Assembly: GCA_010909725.1 (NCBI GenBank)
Contig: JAACMV010000014.1
Span: forward strand, 186,001-250,000
DNA from: Picochlorum sp. 'celeri'
Taxonomy: Eukaryota > Chlorophyta > Trebouxiophyceae
Direction of reading: 5' to 3'
Length of the DNA: 64,000 bases
Below, piece after piece: positions 20,316-32,583 of the stretch. A model generated the notes under the pieces. That model made no database searches. It saw nothing but the letters and a program-made list of their open reading frames with translations, and was not told the DNA's origin. The translations under genes were made by a program, and so were the position numbers. Position 1 is the stretch's first letter; each line of letters opens with the position of its first letter.

Positions 20316-23300
20316 TCAGGAGGTGGCAGCGGGTTTCTTTTGGGCAGCAACTTGTTGTTGTTGGTCTGCTGGATTCCGTGGTTCAAACTGAGTCACATAG
20401 CAATTGTAGATGCAGTTTCTCCTGATTTGTGCCATGAGCTCAAGGAAGAGCTGGTACGCTTCAAGTTTGTATTCCACCAGAGGGTCTCTTTGAGCGTAGC
20501 CTCGAAGTGATACAGCTTGTTGGAGGAATTTGATTGCCTGGAGGTGCTCCTTCCAGAGATTGTCTGTTTGTGCCAAGACAAAGAATCTGCACGCTTTGGC
20601 CATCAAACCGGCTTCAAGGGCATCCACCTCCTCCTTCTTTTGATAATATGCATCTACGCTGCGTTTTTTGAGATACTCTCTGAGTTTCTCGTAATCTCCA
20701 TTGCTCACTTGAGCGAGGGACTCGGCAGTGAGATCATCCATCATTGGACAGTACTGCTTCATTTTGGATGCAAGAGCTTCCAAAGGCCATTCCTCCGGTG
20801 GAATATTGTCTGGAACATTGGCTTCCAGGATATCATCCACTGTAAGCTCTGCATAATCCACCATCAGAGGGCTCAAATCTTCTGCTTCAAGGGCGGCACG
20901 CCTGTCGGCATACACTCTATCCCTTTGTGTGTTGAGCACCTGGTCGTATTCAAACAATTGTTTCCTGATATCATAAAAGTAGGATTCGACCTTGCGTTGA
21001 GCTTCGTCGAGTGCATTTGTCAGCATGTTTGACTCGATTGGTAAATCGTCGATTTGGAATGCAGCCATCATGCCTTGAATCTTGTCACCGCCAAAGATTC
21101 TGAACAAGTTGTCCTCAAGGGACAAGAAATATCGTGTTGACCCTGGATCTCCCTGTCGTCCACTTCTTCCTCGAAGCTGCATTCATATGTGTATTGATGA
21201 GTATTGGTTCACAATATGCACGAGTGAAGATCATGCATGTATGCTGGTACTATTGGTCAGGTGCAATATGTTTGTAATCACAGTTGGGAGACGAGTCTCC
21301 CTCAGGGATTGTTCACCACTGGCACAGACATCATTCCAATTCTCCATACATAAAACGAGATGAAAATACTAAAACTCACCTGGTTGTCGATACGTCTTGA
21401 TTCGTGCCTTTCTGTTCCAACGACATGCAGACCACCCAGATTCTGGACTTCAACCTTTTCCTCATCTGTCACCTTTTTGAAGTCAGCTTCAATCGCCAAA
21501 AATGCCTCTCTGATCTTCTGAACAACTGGGTCGGAGGTTGGAGCTTTCTCGCAGGCAAAGGCAAGGCGTTCCTCGGCATCCAACTCGGCCAACTGACCGG
21601 CTCCCCATGTCTCTACAGCCAAATCAACAGCTGCTTTGGCACATGCCAAGCTTTCCTTGCTCACATCACATGGGAAAATTTTTGGATTCACGTTCCAGGA
21701 GTTCACATTCAGTGGCTTCAGTCGACGAGTTTCTTCTTGGTCTACCAAATTCACCACCTTTGGCAGGAGCATTTCCCGCAGCTTGAGTCTGGCCATGAAT
21801 TCTGGATTTCCACCCAAGAGGATATCAGTACCACGTCCAGCCATATTCGTTGCAATGGTTACGGCTCCCTTACGCCCACTCTGAGCTACGATTTCACTCT
21901 CCCTTTCAACATTTTCTGGCTTTGCATTCAATACTTCGAAAGGAATGCCCGCGTCTTGAAGCAACGAGCACACGATTTCACTCTTCTCCACACTTGTTGT
22001 ACCTACAAGAACAGGACGTCCTGTCTTGTGCATTCTCGTAATCTCCTGCACCACCGCATTCCATTTCCCAGTTTCGCTTTTGAATACCACATCTGGGTTA
22101 TCCACACGAGATACTGTTCTATTCGTTGGGACCACAGCAACAGGCAGGTTGTAAATATTGGCAAACTCTGCAGACTCTGTCGATGCAGTACCCGTCATAC
22201 CTCCAAGTTTTGGGTACGTTCTGAACAGATTCTGATACGAAATAGAAGCCAATGTAACACTCTCATTCTGAATTTGAAGCCCCTCTTTTGCTTCGATAGC
22301 TTGATGCAATCCGTCGCTCCAGCGTCTTCCAGGCATGGTTCTGCCAGTAAACTCATCCACAATCACCACTTCTCCTCCCTTTGTGATATACGACACATCC
22401 TTGAGGAACAACTCCTTTGCTTTAATAGCATTGATCAAGAAGGAAGCCCACTGCTCCCTTGGGTCGTACAAATCCACCACTTGCAACACATCTTCTGCTG
22501 CCTCATACCCATCCTCTGTCAACAGCACATTTCTCTGCTTCTCATCCACAGTATAATGCACATCCTTCACCAACACGGACGCAATCTTATCCGCTTTAAT
22601 GTATTTTTCAGAAGGCTTTTCCGCCGATCCAGAAATAATCAGGGGCGTCCTCGCTTCATCAATAAGAATACTGTCCACCTCATCAATCACACAGAAATTA
22701 AATCCAGTTGACCGCAGCACCAACTCCTCTGGCTCCTGAGCCAAATTATCCCTCAAATAATCAAATCCAAGCTCCGAGTTTGTCACATACGTAATATCAG
22801 CCGCATATGCAGCCCGACGCTGCTTTTCATTCAACCCTTGCTGGACCAGGCCCACTTCCAGGCCCAAAAACCTGTGCACCTGCCCAACCCACTCACTGTC
22901 TCTCCTTGCAAGGTAGTCATTCACAGTCACCACATGAACTCCCTTGCCAGACAAGGCATTTAAATAAGAAGGCAACGTTGCCACCAAGGTCTTTCCTTCA
23001 CCAGTTCTCATCTCTGCAATCTGCCCCTCGTGCAAAATCATCCCTCCAATCAGCTGAACGTCAAAAGGACGAAGACCAAGCACTCGCTTCGATGCTTCCC
23101 TCACCACAGCAAATGTCTCATTCAGAAGACTATCCAGAGATTCCCCATTCTGGACACGCTTCTTAAACTCTACAGTCTTTTCACGCAGTTGCTCATCGCT
23201 CAAAGCCTGGATATCCTTCTCCAAGGCGTTGATAGCGTCCACTCGTTCTTGATACTTCCCTCTCGTCTTTTCCGCTGGATCCTGTGAGAATATATCAGTA

Positions 23301-23539
23301 AGACCTTTGAATACCTTGGTAACTGTGGCCGTAGATTGCAAATTCCTTCCAGTCTGGTGACGCATTCTTCCCACATGTCCACCGAGTGCCATGGCACTGC
23401 CGCCAGCATCACGGCCTAGTACCCCACGATTGGACTCTCGAGACAAGGATTGTCTTCTAGTTTGGCTATTTGATTGACAGTATCGGGCAACACACACAGC
23501 ATTGGCTGTTCCGTGGAGGTGCTGCTGCTGTCCGAGCAT
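20316..23539 (-). CDS. SECA1: Plastid SecA translocase ATPase
   Basis: Motor of the thylakoid Sec pathway. Two exons, 23539-21380 and 21176-20316, separated by a 203-nt intron with GTGAGT donor; 1,006 residues. Splicing restores the conserved [20 protein letters not shown], which neither exon holds alone. Other motifs: Walker [18 protein letters not shown]-type [49 protein letters not shown] and [14 protein letters not shown]. The first 85 residues are Gln/Arg/Ser-rich without acids, as expected of a transit peptide. The C-terminal zinc motif of bacterial SecA is absent, as usual in plastid SecA1. The start is the first ATG after a longer in-frame lead (an ATG also at 23587). Confidence 0.95.
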
Positions 23540-24438
23540 TGTGGTCTGTATTATTCTTATCTGTCGTATATGAATAGTCCCACACAATACTGTTATGAAA
23601 AAGATATCAATTGAAAATGGATTTTTGGGGATGAACTGCTGCTACTTAATGCCACATTATGGCTCTCCAGCAGGAATCGTCATCCATTCCTGCTGCTGTA
23701 CTCCACATCTGTGGATCCAGTTGCCAACCTGCCAATTTGGCTGAGATATATACAAAGGGTACAAGGTCTGATCTCCGACCAGGGAATTCGTATTACCCAT
23801 CAACACGCTCTGAATACCTTTCCGGACGAAACGTGGACGACTCTCTGTCTCTCTCTCCCTGCACATCAATGTCATCTCTCGACCACAGAGAAAAATAAAA
23901 TGATGTGGGGTTGAGGCATGAGAGACATGGCATTGAACAGAGGCGGTCGAGCAATGTATTTGCTGCTGGAAATTTTGCCATTATTGGCAGAGGAGGAGAT
24001 CTTGGAGGTCTGCCATATCCGTAACAAGTGGAGGGTCTTCTGGGAGCTCACAGGTGGATGTCCCCCCATGGCATGGGCATCCCACAAAGGTTCGACGGAA
24101 CAATGGTCGACCTGCGATGGCATCCTTGCTGTGTCTTAAAGATATCTGAATGACTTTCAGAACGTATTTATTGCGATCTGGTATATAATGGTGATTTGCG
24201 CATGATATTATTGGCCATGTGCATGTTCCGTTGAGACAGGGCGGGTCTTGCCTATTCGTGACTCGATTTCTATCAAGACGTCTGCATACATCGATTGCGC
24301 ACAAAACAAGAATAGTATAGGGATTTATTTTCTAAAATTATATATATATACGACAGAGAAGACGAGAGTCGCTTGTCTGGGACAGTGACCGACATTTACA
24401 GAGAAGGACTCTCTCTGCCTTCCAGCACAGCAAGCAAT
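23540..24438. other. Divergent promoter region without recognised gene
   Basis: About 900 bp between SecA (minus) and the receptor-like kinase (plus), the longest gene-free stretch in the window. A 73-codon plus-strand frame at 23918-24139 exists but has no family resemblance. The right end has a TATATATATA tract near 24341, about 95 bp before the kinase ATG. No tRNA, repeat or RNA element was recognised. Confidence 0.4.
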
Positions 24439-26885
24439 ATGCTGGAGGAGAGCAAGTGTGGCGGTGGTGCATCGGCTTCACGTATCTCGTTGCTCTTCTA
24501 TCTCTTGATTCTTCTATCAATCTCTGGAGTATGTGTCGGAGACACCGCGGCAGTGTTGGATGATGGCCATGGTGCTGTGGAAGATGTACACATGTACAGC
24601 AGGAGGAGGTTGGAACAGCGTTCTGGTTCCATCAAGAAGGACACGTGTAAATTTGATGTAGCGTACACTATTTCATCTATAACGAGATCCAAATTTGATG
24701 CGACAATAATTGTGGAGAATAACAGAGAGGTAGCTAGCCCATTACAGCTGGTGTATCGGTACCCTGATGCAGACAGGGTGGATTTGGAGTTTGTCACAGG
24801 CGGGGTGCTTGTGTCAAAGAGCAATGGTACTCTGGTTCCTATACGGATTAAGACTCTCGATTCAGTGTCATCGAATCAAGATGTGGACATTGGCTCATCT
24901 GTGAAGTTTATCAACTTGAATGGAGGGAATGGACCCTCGCCCTACACGAGTCTTGCAATTCAGGATTTGAATGTGAATGGTGTTCAGTGTGAGGCTTTGA
25001 GAGAAAAAACGCTGGCGTATAGCAAATGTTATGATGCTATATCATTCTTTCAATCGTTCAATGGAAGGCCTCCGCCGACGAATGCTGGTATTGAGGAATG
25101 CTCCATGAGCTTCTGCTGTGGCATGGTGAGTATGCCAGAGATGAATGTCGTAGAGGCGGTGCCCGTGCCCGAGCCTGCTGTGGAAAATACCACTGCATCC
25201 GCAGGAGATACTGGAAAGGTTGTGTCTGATGATACTAAGCAGCAGCAGGACGCTGCTGCAGGGGCCGAGGAGGAACAGAAAGTGTCTGAGGAGGCCAAGA
25301 AACCCAATCAGGAGGAAGACAAGGAGCAGCAAGCAAGCGATATTCCTCCTGCGGAGCCTGCATCAACATTAAACGAACAGAAAGATACAACAGGAAGTCA
25401 AGAGAGCTCCGACGGGGGATCAGGTAATTCGACTGCTCTCATTGGTGCAGCTGTTGGAATTGCTGTGGCCCTTGCAGCTATTGTGGTCATCTCATTCTTT
25501 GTTATCCGAGCACGAAGAAATAGAAGAGTTCAGGATCAAAATCAACCAAATACAGGTGGAAGTGGATCAAGAAGATCCCAAGAGTCGAGGCACCAATTGT
25601 CATTAAAGTCCACCAATACAACTGTGCGGAGTGGATCCAGCATGTTTAGCAGGGGAGCCTCAATTCCACTCACTGGCGGAAGATCTGTTCGCAATCCATC
25701 CGTGGCACAGAAATCAGCTGCAACAACAACGACAAATGTATGTGTATATAGAGATGATGTAGTCACGCAGGCCTAACTGTCTAACGTGTCTTTTATATTA
25801 ATTTTTTTATTCTTCTGCAGGGATGCTCAACATGCACAACCTCAACCCCCCACGAGATTGATGAGGACCAGATACTCACACCCATCGATACTTTGCCGGA
25901 CGATCTTCCTGAGGATGTTATTCTTCACGAACAGCTTGGTGCAGGTGCATTTGGAACAGTGTTCAAGGGTGAGTGGGGTGGACACACTGTTGCCGTCAAA
26001 GTGTTGCAGACAGCATACACATCAAATAGCAGAGAACTGGATTCATTCAGGCAAGAAATAGCAGTACTGTCTGGTTTACGGCATCCAAATATAATAGCAT
26101 TCTTAGCAGCATGCACAATCCCTCCAGATATTTGCATCATTGAAGAGTTGGCCGAAAATGGATCATTACATGGGAGGCTCCATGGACCATCAGGATCCTC
26201 CAATAGATGCCGCCCAATGCCAATCAAGGAGGTCATTCAGGTCGCGATAGATGTAGCACAAGCAATGGTTTACTTACATCCTAACATTGTTCATAGAGAT
26301 TTGAAATCGCAGAATGTGCTGCTCGATGCCGATGGTAGAGCAAAAGTATGTGACTTTGGCATTGCCAAGTTCAAAGACAGGACCTTTGTCAGCACAGTAA
26401 ATGGACAGGCTGGCACACCTGCGTACATGGCTCCTGAGCTGTTTGATGGAGTCAACGCCACGGAAAAGGTGGACGTGTATTCCTTTGCCATCCTGTTATG
26501 GGAGTGTTTGACAGGCAAAGTTCCTTGGGGGCACGTACCCAGCCCAATGCAAATCATTTACTATGTCGGCGTTCTGAATCAGAGACCGAAAATGCCTTCT
26601 GCTGTACCTGAAGATATCAAATCGCTCATACAAGAATGCTGGACGAGTAACCCGAAGAATAGACCAAGTTTTGAGGATATTTTGGCCAGGCTCTTGCCAA
26701 TGAAATGTGCCATGTCAAGCGATGACACAGTGATGACACTGCCGTGCGAAGATGAGGAACTCTCTCAATCGAGTGCGTCCTCCAGGAAATCTTCTGAACA
26801 ACTCAGTGACAGTGTAGTCGCAGAGGCCAAGAAAATTCGCACGCATCCTCTGCCAGCATCACCATCCAATGATAACACATTTTGA
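24439..26885 (+). CDS. Receptor-like protein kinase
   Basis: Two exons, 24439-25737 and 25821-26885 (83-nt intron, phase 0), 787 residues. From the N-terminus: signal peptide (LLFYLLILLSISGVCVG); an extracellular domain of about 200 residues with Cys (CKFDVAYTISSI, CEAL, CYDAI, CSMSFCCG), whose opening pattern recalls a CBM2-like beta-sandwich (inference only); an acidic, Gln/Glu/Ser-rich stalk; one membrane span (ALIGAAVGIAVALAAIVVIS) followed by RARRNRR; a Ser-rich juxtamembrane segment; and a kinase domain of TKL type. Kinase motifs: LGAGAFGTVFKG, VAVKVL, IVHRDLKSQNVLL, CDFGIAKF, APELFD and NPKNRPSFEDIL. All catalytic residues are present (an RD kinase). Ligand and targets unknown. The frame extends upstream only with non-ATG codons, so 24439 is the start. 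Confidence 0.88.
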
Positions 26886-26984
26886 ATTTGATCGGTTCTC
26901 ATGTATATACCAGTACTCTTTCATCACACTGTAACAATTTTATATATTGTTTATATAAAGGGTGTAGAGATCATTGAGGGAGCA

Positions 26985-28486
26985 ATGCATCAGAATAGCC
27001 TTCACTCGATACCAAGTGGCATGTGCATGGGCTTTTCCTGTCCTCGAGCACGTACCCACATGGCGTGTAACAGGGAAACCCGGCTGCACGCCTTACTAGG
27101 TATTGATTTAGGGACTACAAATTCATCTGTAGCGATAATAGGACAGAATGGGCCCCGGGTGATACCTGATATGGAAGGGCGAACGTCTGTGCCTTCAGAG
27201 GTGCTGGTGGAAACCCACGTACGCGAATGATATCTAGCGAATATACGCATGCTTTCAATTCTTCAAAGATTACTTGCTTCTTGTAGATCCATATTAGTGA
27301 TACGCAACCTCGGATGCGCGTGAAAGGCAGTCATGCTGAGAGCCATACCAACAATGCCACCCATCAGACCACCATCTTGTACTCATTCAAGCGGATCATT
27401 GGGTTGAGGTATGATGAGATTCTAAAAGCGGTGAGAGATCAGTTGGACTATACTATTGTTTCAGATCCTGAGGAGGACTTTTGTCTGGTTTCCTGCTCTT
27501 CGAGCGAATGTCTCATTTCCCCAATCACATTATCTGCTGTGGTTGTGGAGCATCTCATCACATCCTCCAGACTCCACCTAGACCCGGGAGAGTCTATTGA
27601 TGGTGCTGTCGTTGCAGTACCTGCTCACTTCTCTGCATCACAAAAAGAAGCCACCATTCGAGCTGCAGAGGCTGCTGGAGTTGACAAAGTACATTTACTT
27701 CAAGAACCTGTGGCAGCTGCTCTAGCGTACGGAATCGATGGAGGGACGGATGGAGAGACTGTGCTCGTGTTTGATTGGGGCGGTGGCACGTTTGATGTAT
27801 CGGTACTCCAGGCGTTTGAAGGTATCATGGAGATTCTGGGTACTGATGGAAATCAATTCCTTGGTGGAGATGACATGGATGAGCTCCTTGTGAGACATGT
27901 TGCTTCTCAGTGTCCTGATACCATCCAATCCGATCATTTTGACCTGTACCGACGATGTCGAGCTGCGAAAGAACAACTTGCCATACATTCAACAGCAGAG
28001 ATTATTTTAGATGCAAATAATCGCATAGAAGTGTCAAGGGACACGCTTGAAACAATATGCAGACCACTTTTTGAAAAACTGGCGCATGTGTTACAGAGGA
28101 TTGGAGAAGATTTATTTATTGAATGGGAGACTGATCCGTTTTTGGCGATTGACTCGGATACATCGGCAGAAAATCCTTGTACTTCTGAAGGAAAACAGAA
28201 TGGGAATCCTCATGATGATGACCCATGGGCAGCACCACCCAGGAAGATTAGCAAAGTTGTTCTTGTGGGCCAGATCACTCGCCTGAAAATGGTCTCAGAC
28301 TACATCCGACGAATCACAGGTGTCGAACCATGTTCTTCTGTTGACCCAGGTGAAGCAGTTGCCCTCGGCACTGCTACACAGGCCGGTATTCTTGAAGGAT
28401 CTGTTGGCAGTGTCGAACTCATGGATGGCTCGTATTCAATTGATTCACATGATAGAACAACTGGGTTTTCCAACTGGCAGCCATAA
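26985..28486 (+). CDS. Short Hsp70-like protein (ATPase domain only)
   Basis: Two exons, 26985-27218 and 27287-28486 (68-nt intron, GTACGC donor), 477 residues. Hsp70 nucleotide-binding signatures: LGIDLGTTNSSVAIIG, VAVPAHFSASQKEATIRAAEAAG, LLQEPVAAALAYGID, FDWGGGTFDVSVL, GGDDMDELL and KVVLVGQITRLKMV. The last is normally VGGxTR, so one Gly is replaced by Gln. The protein stops about where the nucleotide-binding domain ends; there is no substrate-binding domain or EEVD. This size and layout is like Stch/HSPA13, but orthology is not established. N-terminal 35 residues contain Cys and Arg and could be a targeting peptide. An in-frame ATG also exists at 26901. Confidence 0.85.
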
Positions 28487-28504
28487 ATACACATCTATAT
28501 ATTT

Positions 28505-29628
28505 TTAATATCGCCTATCATACTGGTGATTAGACTGTCTTGGAGATCGACTCCTATCTCGTCGTCTGTCGTCATGCCGTCTCCTATCATCATACCGCCT
28601 GTCATCACCTCTATCATGCCTCCGTGACCGATCACCACCACCACCACCACCTCCTCCTCCTCCTCCTCCCCCACCAGGTTTAGGAGCACCACAGCGATTG
28701 CATACATCTCGCCATCCAAAGCAATTGTTACCACACGCACACATCCAGTCACCTTCTCTTCGCCCTCCACCACCACCTCGCCCACCACTGCGTCCACCAC
28801 CTCGTCCACCATAACCCCCAGAGGATGAATCCCCACCATACCCCCTCGGCTTTGGAGTCCCGCACCTATTACATGAGTCTTTACGTGCAAAGCAATTATT
28901 TCCACACTTTGGACACGCCCAATCCCCAGGACGCCCTCGTCCACCTCCTCGATACTCATCTCGTCCACCATATCCACCTCGCCCTCTTCCATGATGATCA
29001 TGATACCCACCCTGATCACCGCGCTCCTGCATCTTCTTCTCATATGCCGCAGCAGCCTCAGCTTTACGATTCGACATGCTCACTTTCAAAACCGCCCCTA
29101 CAAAACAGACAAAAAAAAATGAGACGAGACATGGCACACACATGCTCATGGACAACCCACCTTTAAACTCCTTCCCATCAAACCATTTCGGAGCAGACAT
29201 GGCAGCAAACGCATCCTCATACGTCACCGTCGCATCCCCATTAAACTCCCCCGTTTCTTTATTCTTATACAGCCACACTTTTGGCATCCCACGCCTCTTT
29301 TTATCCTGTGGTTGCACAACAACAACAAATATAACCAGTCAACACCAGGATCTCATTTCAATCACATCATATCGTTGATAGAAACCCAAAAGTGTGACGA
29401 TAGTACCGAAATAGCGCAAGAATTCTCGCGTCGTCCGAAAACCATGGCCTTCTCAAACCCCGTAAGGCTCTATGCTTCAGACATACGAATACCATGTACC
29501 TGTTTAATAATCCCAATTTGTCCGAAATAGTCAGCAATATCCTGTTCGGTCGTATCCGTTGGTAAGCCTGAGATGAATACTTCGTCATTCTCAGGGTCCA
29601 ACTGCGCCCCGACATCGTTTAGATCCAT
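28505..29628 (-). CDS. FUS/TAF15-like RNA-binding protein (RRM plus RanBP2 fingers)
   Basis: Three exons, 29628-29500, 29305-29161 and 29097-28505, 288 residues. Joining them rebuilds one RRM: EVFISGLPTDTTEQDIADYF (RNP2 side), KVWLYKNKETGEFNGDATVTYED (RNP1 side), then APKWFDGKEFKGAVLKVSMS. The C-terminal half is Gly/Arg-rich (RGG type) and carries two RanBP2 zinc fingers: DWACPKCGNNCFARKDSCNRCG and DWMCACGNNCFGWRDVCNRCG. In the second the first Cys pair is C-x-C instead of C-x2-C. It ends in an Arg/Asp-rich SR-like tail. This order is that of FUS/EWS/TAF15 and the plant TAF15 proteins, with roles in transcription and splicing. Converges with the Hsp70-like gene, 18 bp apart. Confidence 0.9.
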
Positions 29629-29698
29629 GATTACACGACCTTGTACTCTAAACAAAAATACTAGTATAATTAATTTGAGTGGGCAGCAGACAGGGGCG

Positions 29699-31750
29699 CT
29701 AGTATTCCATGCCCAGCGCATGCTTGGCATCTGGCAGTCGTGTCGATGGCCCCACCCATGCAACATGTCCATCTGGTCGGAGGAGAAGACCGACATCTTC
29801 TGTATCAAATGCCTTGGTGAGGGGACGTATCAATGATGTCCATACAGAATGGCCAGAAGCGTCGGCGAAGAGACGGCTTTTTGGCTCTGCTGCGGACTGC
29901 TGTTTCAGTTCACTCTGCTGTTGAGATGAAGAAGGGGCCATCCTGACCATGGCCATGTCATCATGAGCATGCTGCTCCCACGCCTCTGAGGATGCGTCAT
30001 GGGGAATCATGAGAAGGAATCGCGACCCTGCTTCTCGTGGGAGATCTATGGATGACATTGTATGACTGTCGATGGCGGTGATGGGGAAATGTGGGAAGCG
30101 ACATCCCGGAAGGCACCTGGGGACGTATGGGGCATCCCTGGGGCTGGGTTGCAGTGCCTGTGTCATCAAGGGACGTATCTCGGGTTCCACCTTGACATAC
30201 GCATTGGCTCCAGCGTAGATGAAACCCACATCTTCTTTTGGGTATTGTAATCTCAATGTTTGTCCCGATTCGAAAATTCGATCGAGCTCTCGTCGGCGTG
30301 CTGTCACGAGAGCTTGGCCCAACAACAGACCGGATGACACGGCAGCATCCAGCACCTGTCTTCTTACTGCAGCGGGGGCCCAGGTAGACCATGGCCCGTT
30401 TAGTAAAGAATTCATGGATTGTGCGGTTTCAAAATCCAAGCCAATCACTTTGGCGACGCGCAGTGCTTCATGGAAATTATCGACGCTGAGGTTCATATTG
30501 GCAATAGCAATGGGTTTGCGCTCGGCCCCATAGGTATCCAACAAGGAATCTGGTGCCTTGTTCTGGACGACACGCGCCAGTTTCCATGCGAGATTGTGTG
30601 CATCTTGGATACCAGTATTCATACCAAATGCACCGGCAGGGGGTACAATGTGAGCAGCGTCACCAGCCAACAGAATTCGACCATGCCTATATCTGGTGGC
30701 CACTGCAGCACCCATGGCCCAAGGTTTGGCATTATGAACAGTTAGATCCAGCGACGCATCTCCCGAGATTTGCCGAATAATATCCCTACAATGTTCTACA
30801 CTGAAATCTGCAGAGCTCTGAAGCGGAGGAAAGTAGGGAACTTGTGCCACGAATTCTCCCTTGCGTAGGTTGTGTGCCACCAAGACGACAATATTCCTTG
30901 TTCCAAATACAAAATACAACATGCCCATTCTCTTGGCATCCATCAATCTCGACCCGAGCTCTGGAGACGTAAAATATATATTAATCAAGTGTTGGAGCGT
31001 TCCGGGTCCATCCATATCAATACCGAGCTGCTTGCGAATGGGGCTATGTGCCCCATCAGCAGCGACAAGGTATGATGCATGCTCCATCGTCACCTCACCA
31101 GTCTCTGTGTTTCGAACCTTCACATTGACACCCTTGTTGCTCGTATCAGTACTTTCATGGCATGATATAACGTCACATCCCATGCGAAAGTCGATCAAAT
31201 CATGCTTCCACGCCCTCTCTGCCAACATGGGCACCACCTCATGTTGTGGAAGATGGGCCACAGGCTCTGCTGCAATACCCCCATAATCCCATTCCTCCAC
31301 CGTCTCTCCAGGCGCACATTGATCCTTGAAATGGTCAACGACGCCCAAGAGAGACGAACGCGCTCCACCCAACAACGACGTGCAGTACACAAACGACCTC
31401 CACTGATCCATGGGCGGCATGGCATGACACACCTCCTCTGCCATACCAGACATGCCTCTAAATATCTCCATCGTCCTATGATTAATACAGTGCGCCTTTG
31501 GATGCTGAGGTAATTCTTTATGCCTCTCTAATACAACAGATCGCACACCATACTCTGCCAACAGCAAGGCCGTCGACAAGCCCGTCGGACCACCACCACA
31601 CACCATCACCGGGACATGGTCCGTGTTACTCGCACTGTAGGTCCTCCTGGCACAGCATACCATATCTACCAGCATATCATCATGTATTTTCACAACATGT
31701 TTCATCATATATTGCTGCCGACGGCAGGCACGCATCATCATCATCATCAT
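29699..31750 (-). CDS. FAD-dependent aromatic-ring monooxygenase
   Basis: 683 residues, no intron. After a Met/Arg/His-rich N-terminus (six Met from a CAT repeat; the true start may be a later Met) comes the FAD fold: VMVCGGGPTGLSTALLLAEYG with GxGxxG, then VVLERHKELPQHPKAHCINHRTMEIFR. The middle has YLVAADGAHSPIRKQLGID (DG motif) and GRILLAGDAAHIVPPAGAFGMNTGIQDAHNLAWKL (GD motif). The C-terminal 180 residues correspond to the thioredoxin-like domain of phenol and dichlorophenol hydroxylases. Enzymes of this PheA/TfdB/MhpA group hydroxylate aromatic rings with NAD(P)H and O2; substrate here unknown. A bacterial origin is possible but cannot be judged without a tree. Confidence 0.88.
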   Translation of the reverse strand: MMMMMMRACRRQQYMMKHVVKIHDDMLVDMVCCARRTYSASNTDHVPVMVCGGGPTGLSTALLLAEYGVRSVVLERHKELPQHPKAHCINHRTMEIFRGMSGMAEEVCHAMPPMDQWRSFVYCTSLLGGARSSLLGVVDHFKDQCAPGETVEEWDYGGIAAEPVAHLPQHEVVPMLAERAWKHDLIDFRMGCDVISCHESTDTSNKGVNVKVRNTETGEVTMEHASYLVAADGAHSPIRKQLGIDMDGPGTLQHLINIYFTSPELGSRLMDAKRMGMLYFVFGTRNIVVLVAHNLRKGEFVAQVPYFPPLQSSADFSVEHCRDIIRQISGDASLDLTVHNAKPWAMGAAVATRYRHGRILLAGDAAHIVPPAGAFGMNTGIQDAHNLAWKLARVVQNKAPDSLLDTYGAERKPIAIANMNLSVDNFHEALRVAKVIGLDFETAQSMNSLLNGPWSTWAPAAVRRQVLDAAVSSGLLLGQALVTARRRELDRIFESGQTLRLQYPKEDVGFIYAGANAYVKVEPEIRPLMTQALQPSPRDAPYVPRCLPGCRFPHFPITAIDSHTMSSIDLPREAGSRFLLMIPHDASSEAWEQHAHDDMAMVRMAPSSSQQQSELKQQSAAEPKSRLFADASGHSVWTSLIRPLTKAFDTEDVGLLLRPDGHVAWVGPSTRLPDAKHALGMEY

Positions 31751-31814
31751 TATCTTCTTCTATGTCTTCTTCGTCACATGCACCCACAAGAGAGAGACAA
31801 CGAGAAGGATGCAA

Positions 31815-32210
31815 TCAACTTAGAGACAGCATGGTCAACAGCGTGGACAATTCCTCTTCATTCTGATACCCTCCATGCTCAATCCTCGCCTCTAACAACT
31901 CCTTCACTTTGTTCAAAACCTGAAGCTTGTGCCTCGCATACGCAGAACTCTTGGGCAACACCCGCACCCGCTCAATCTGCTTGACCACCTCGTTCAAACG
32001 TTCCCTGTCCGTCAATCCCTCGTCAATCACCCGACGCAATCCACTCTTTTCCTCCTCTTTCACACAATTTCTATTTAAATTCTTCGAATATTCAAACTTT
32101 AAAGGGCTCTTCCGTGCCACAGACTTTTTTGATACCCGTCGAGTCGCTCGTCGAATAAATGCTTTCGTTTTGGAATTCTCAGTGGTACATGGCAATGGAC
32201 TCTCCTCCAT
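31815..32210 (-). CDS. Hypothetical basic protein
   Basis: 131 residues from the ATG at 32210. Family not recognised. The N-terminal half is Lys/Arg-rich (FIRRATRRVSKKSVARKS) and may be a nuclear signal; the C-terminal half is helical and charged (DRERLNEVVKQIERVRVL, then KLQVLNKVKELLEARI), likely a coiled coil. The frame is open further upstream to an ATG at 32312 and includes a good GTAAGA donor (from 32288), but that stretch is AT-rich and I could not find a splice join that stays open, so I treat it as leader sequence. The start is therefore uncertain. Confidence 0.5.
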   Translation of the reverse strand: MEESPLPCTTENSKTKAFIRRATRRVSKKSVARKSPLKFEYSKNLNRNCVKEEEKSGLRRVIDEGLTDRERLNEVVKQIERVRVLPKSSAYARHKLQVLNKVKELLEARIEHGGYQNEEELSTLLTMLSLS

Positions 32211-32583
32211 TCGCCTTCCTGTTGCTTTTCTGGTATTTCTAATGATTCTGATTATCACATTATCATATGAGTAGTAGTTGTTTCTTACCAACGACAACAA
32301 CCATGTAGGCATGCGTGACCAGGTGTCATCCAAGTCCTTGATTAGAAATTAGAAATCCCAATATTGAGTGGGTGATGATCCCCTCGAGGCAAAATCTGGG
32401 CATGCTGAGAGATACATAGATCTGCCGTCGTACAGCAGGAATCTATTCAAACTATATTCAAGATTTAATAAACCCAACCGATTGGCTGTATAGATAGATT
32501 GATCGATTGATACACCAGATAAGCGGGTGTAACCGCTTTCTTTCTCTGCAACGTTTTTCAAGTACCTGTATTGTTATACCAGT

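Noticed and set aside
23918..24139. 73-codon plus-strand frame in the SecA/receptor-kinase spacer
   Set aside because: No recognised family, no introns or neighbours supporting it; length is expected by chance in a 900-bp spacer.
29699..31750. Horizontal transfer of the FAD monooxygenase from bacteria
   Set aside because: The family is widespread in both bacteria and algae, and base composition and gene spacing are like the neighbours; without a phylogeny there is no support.
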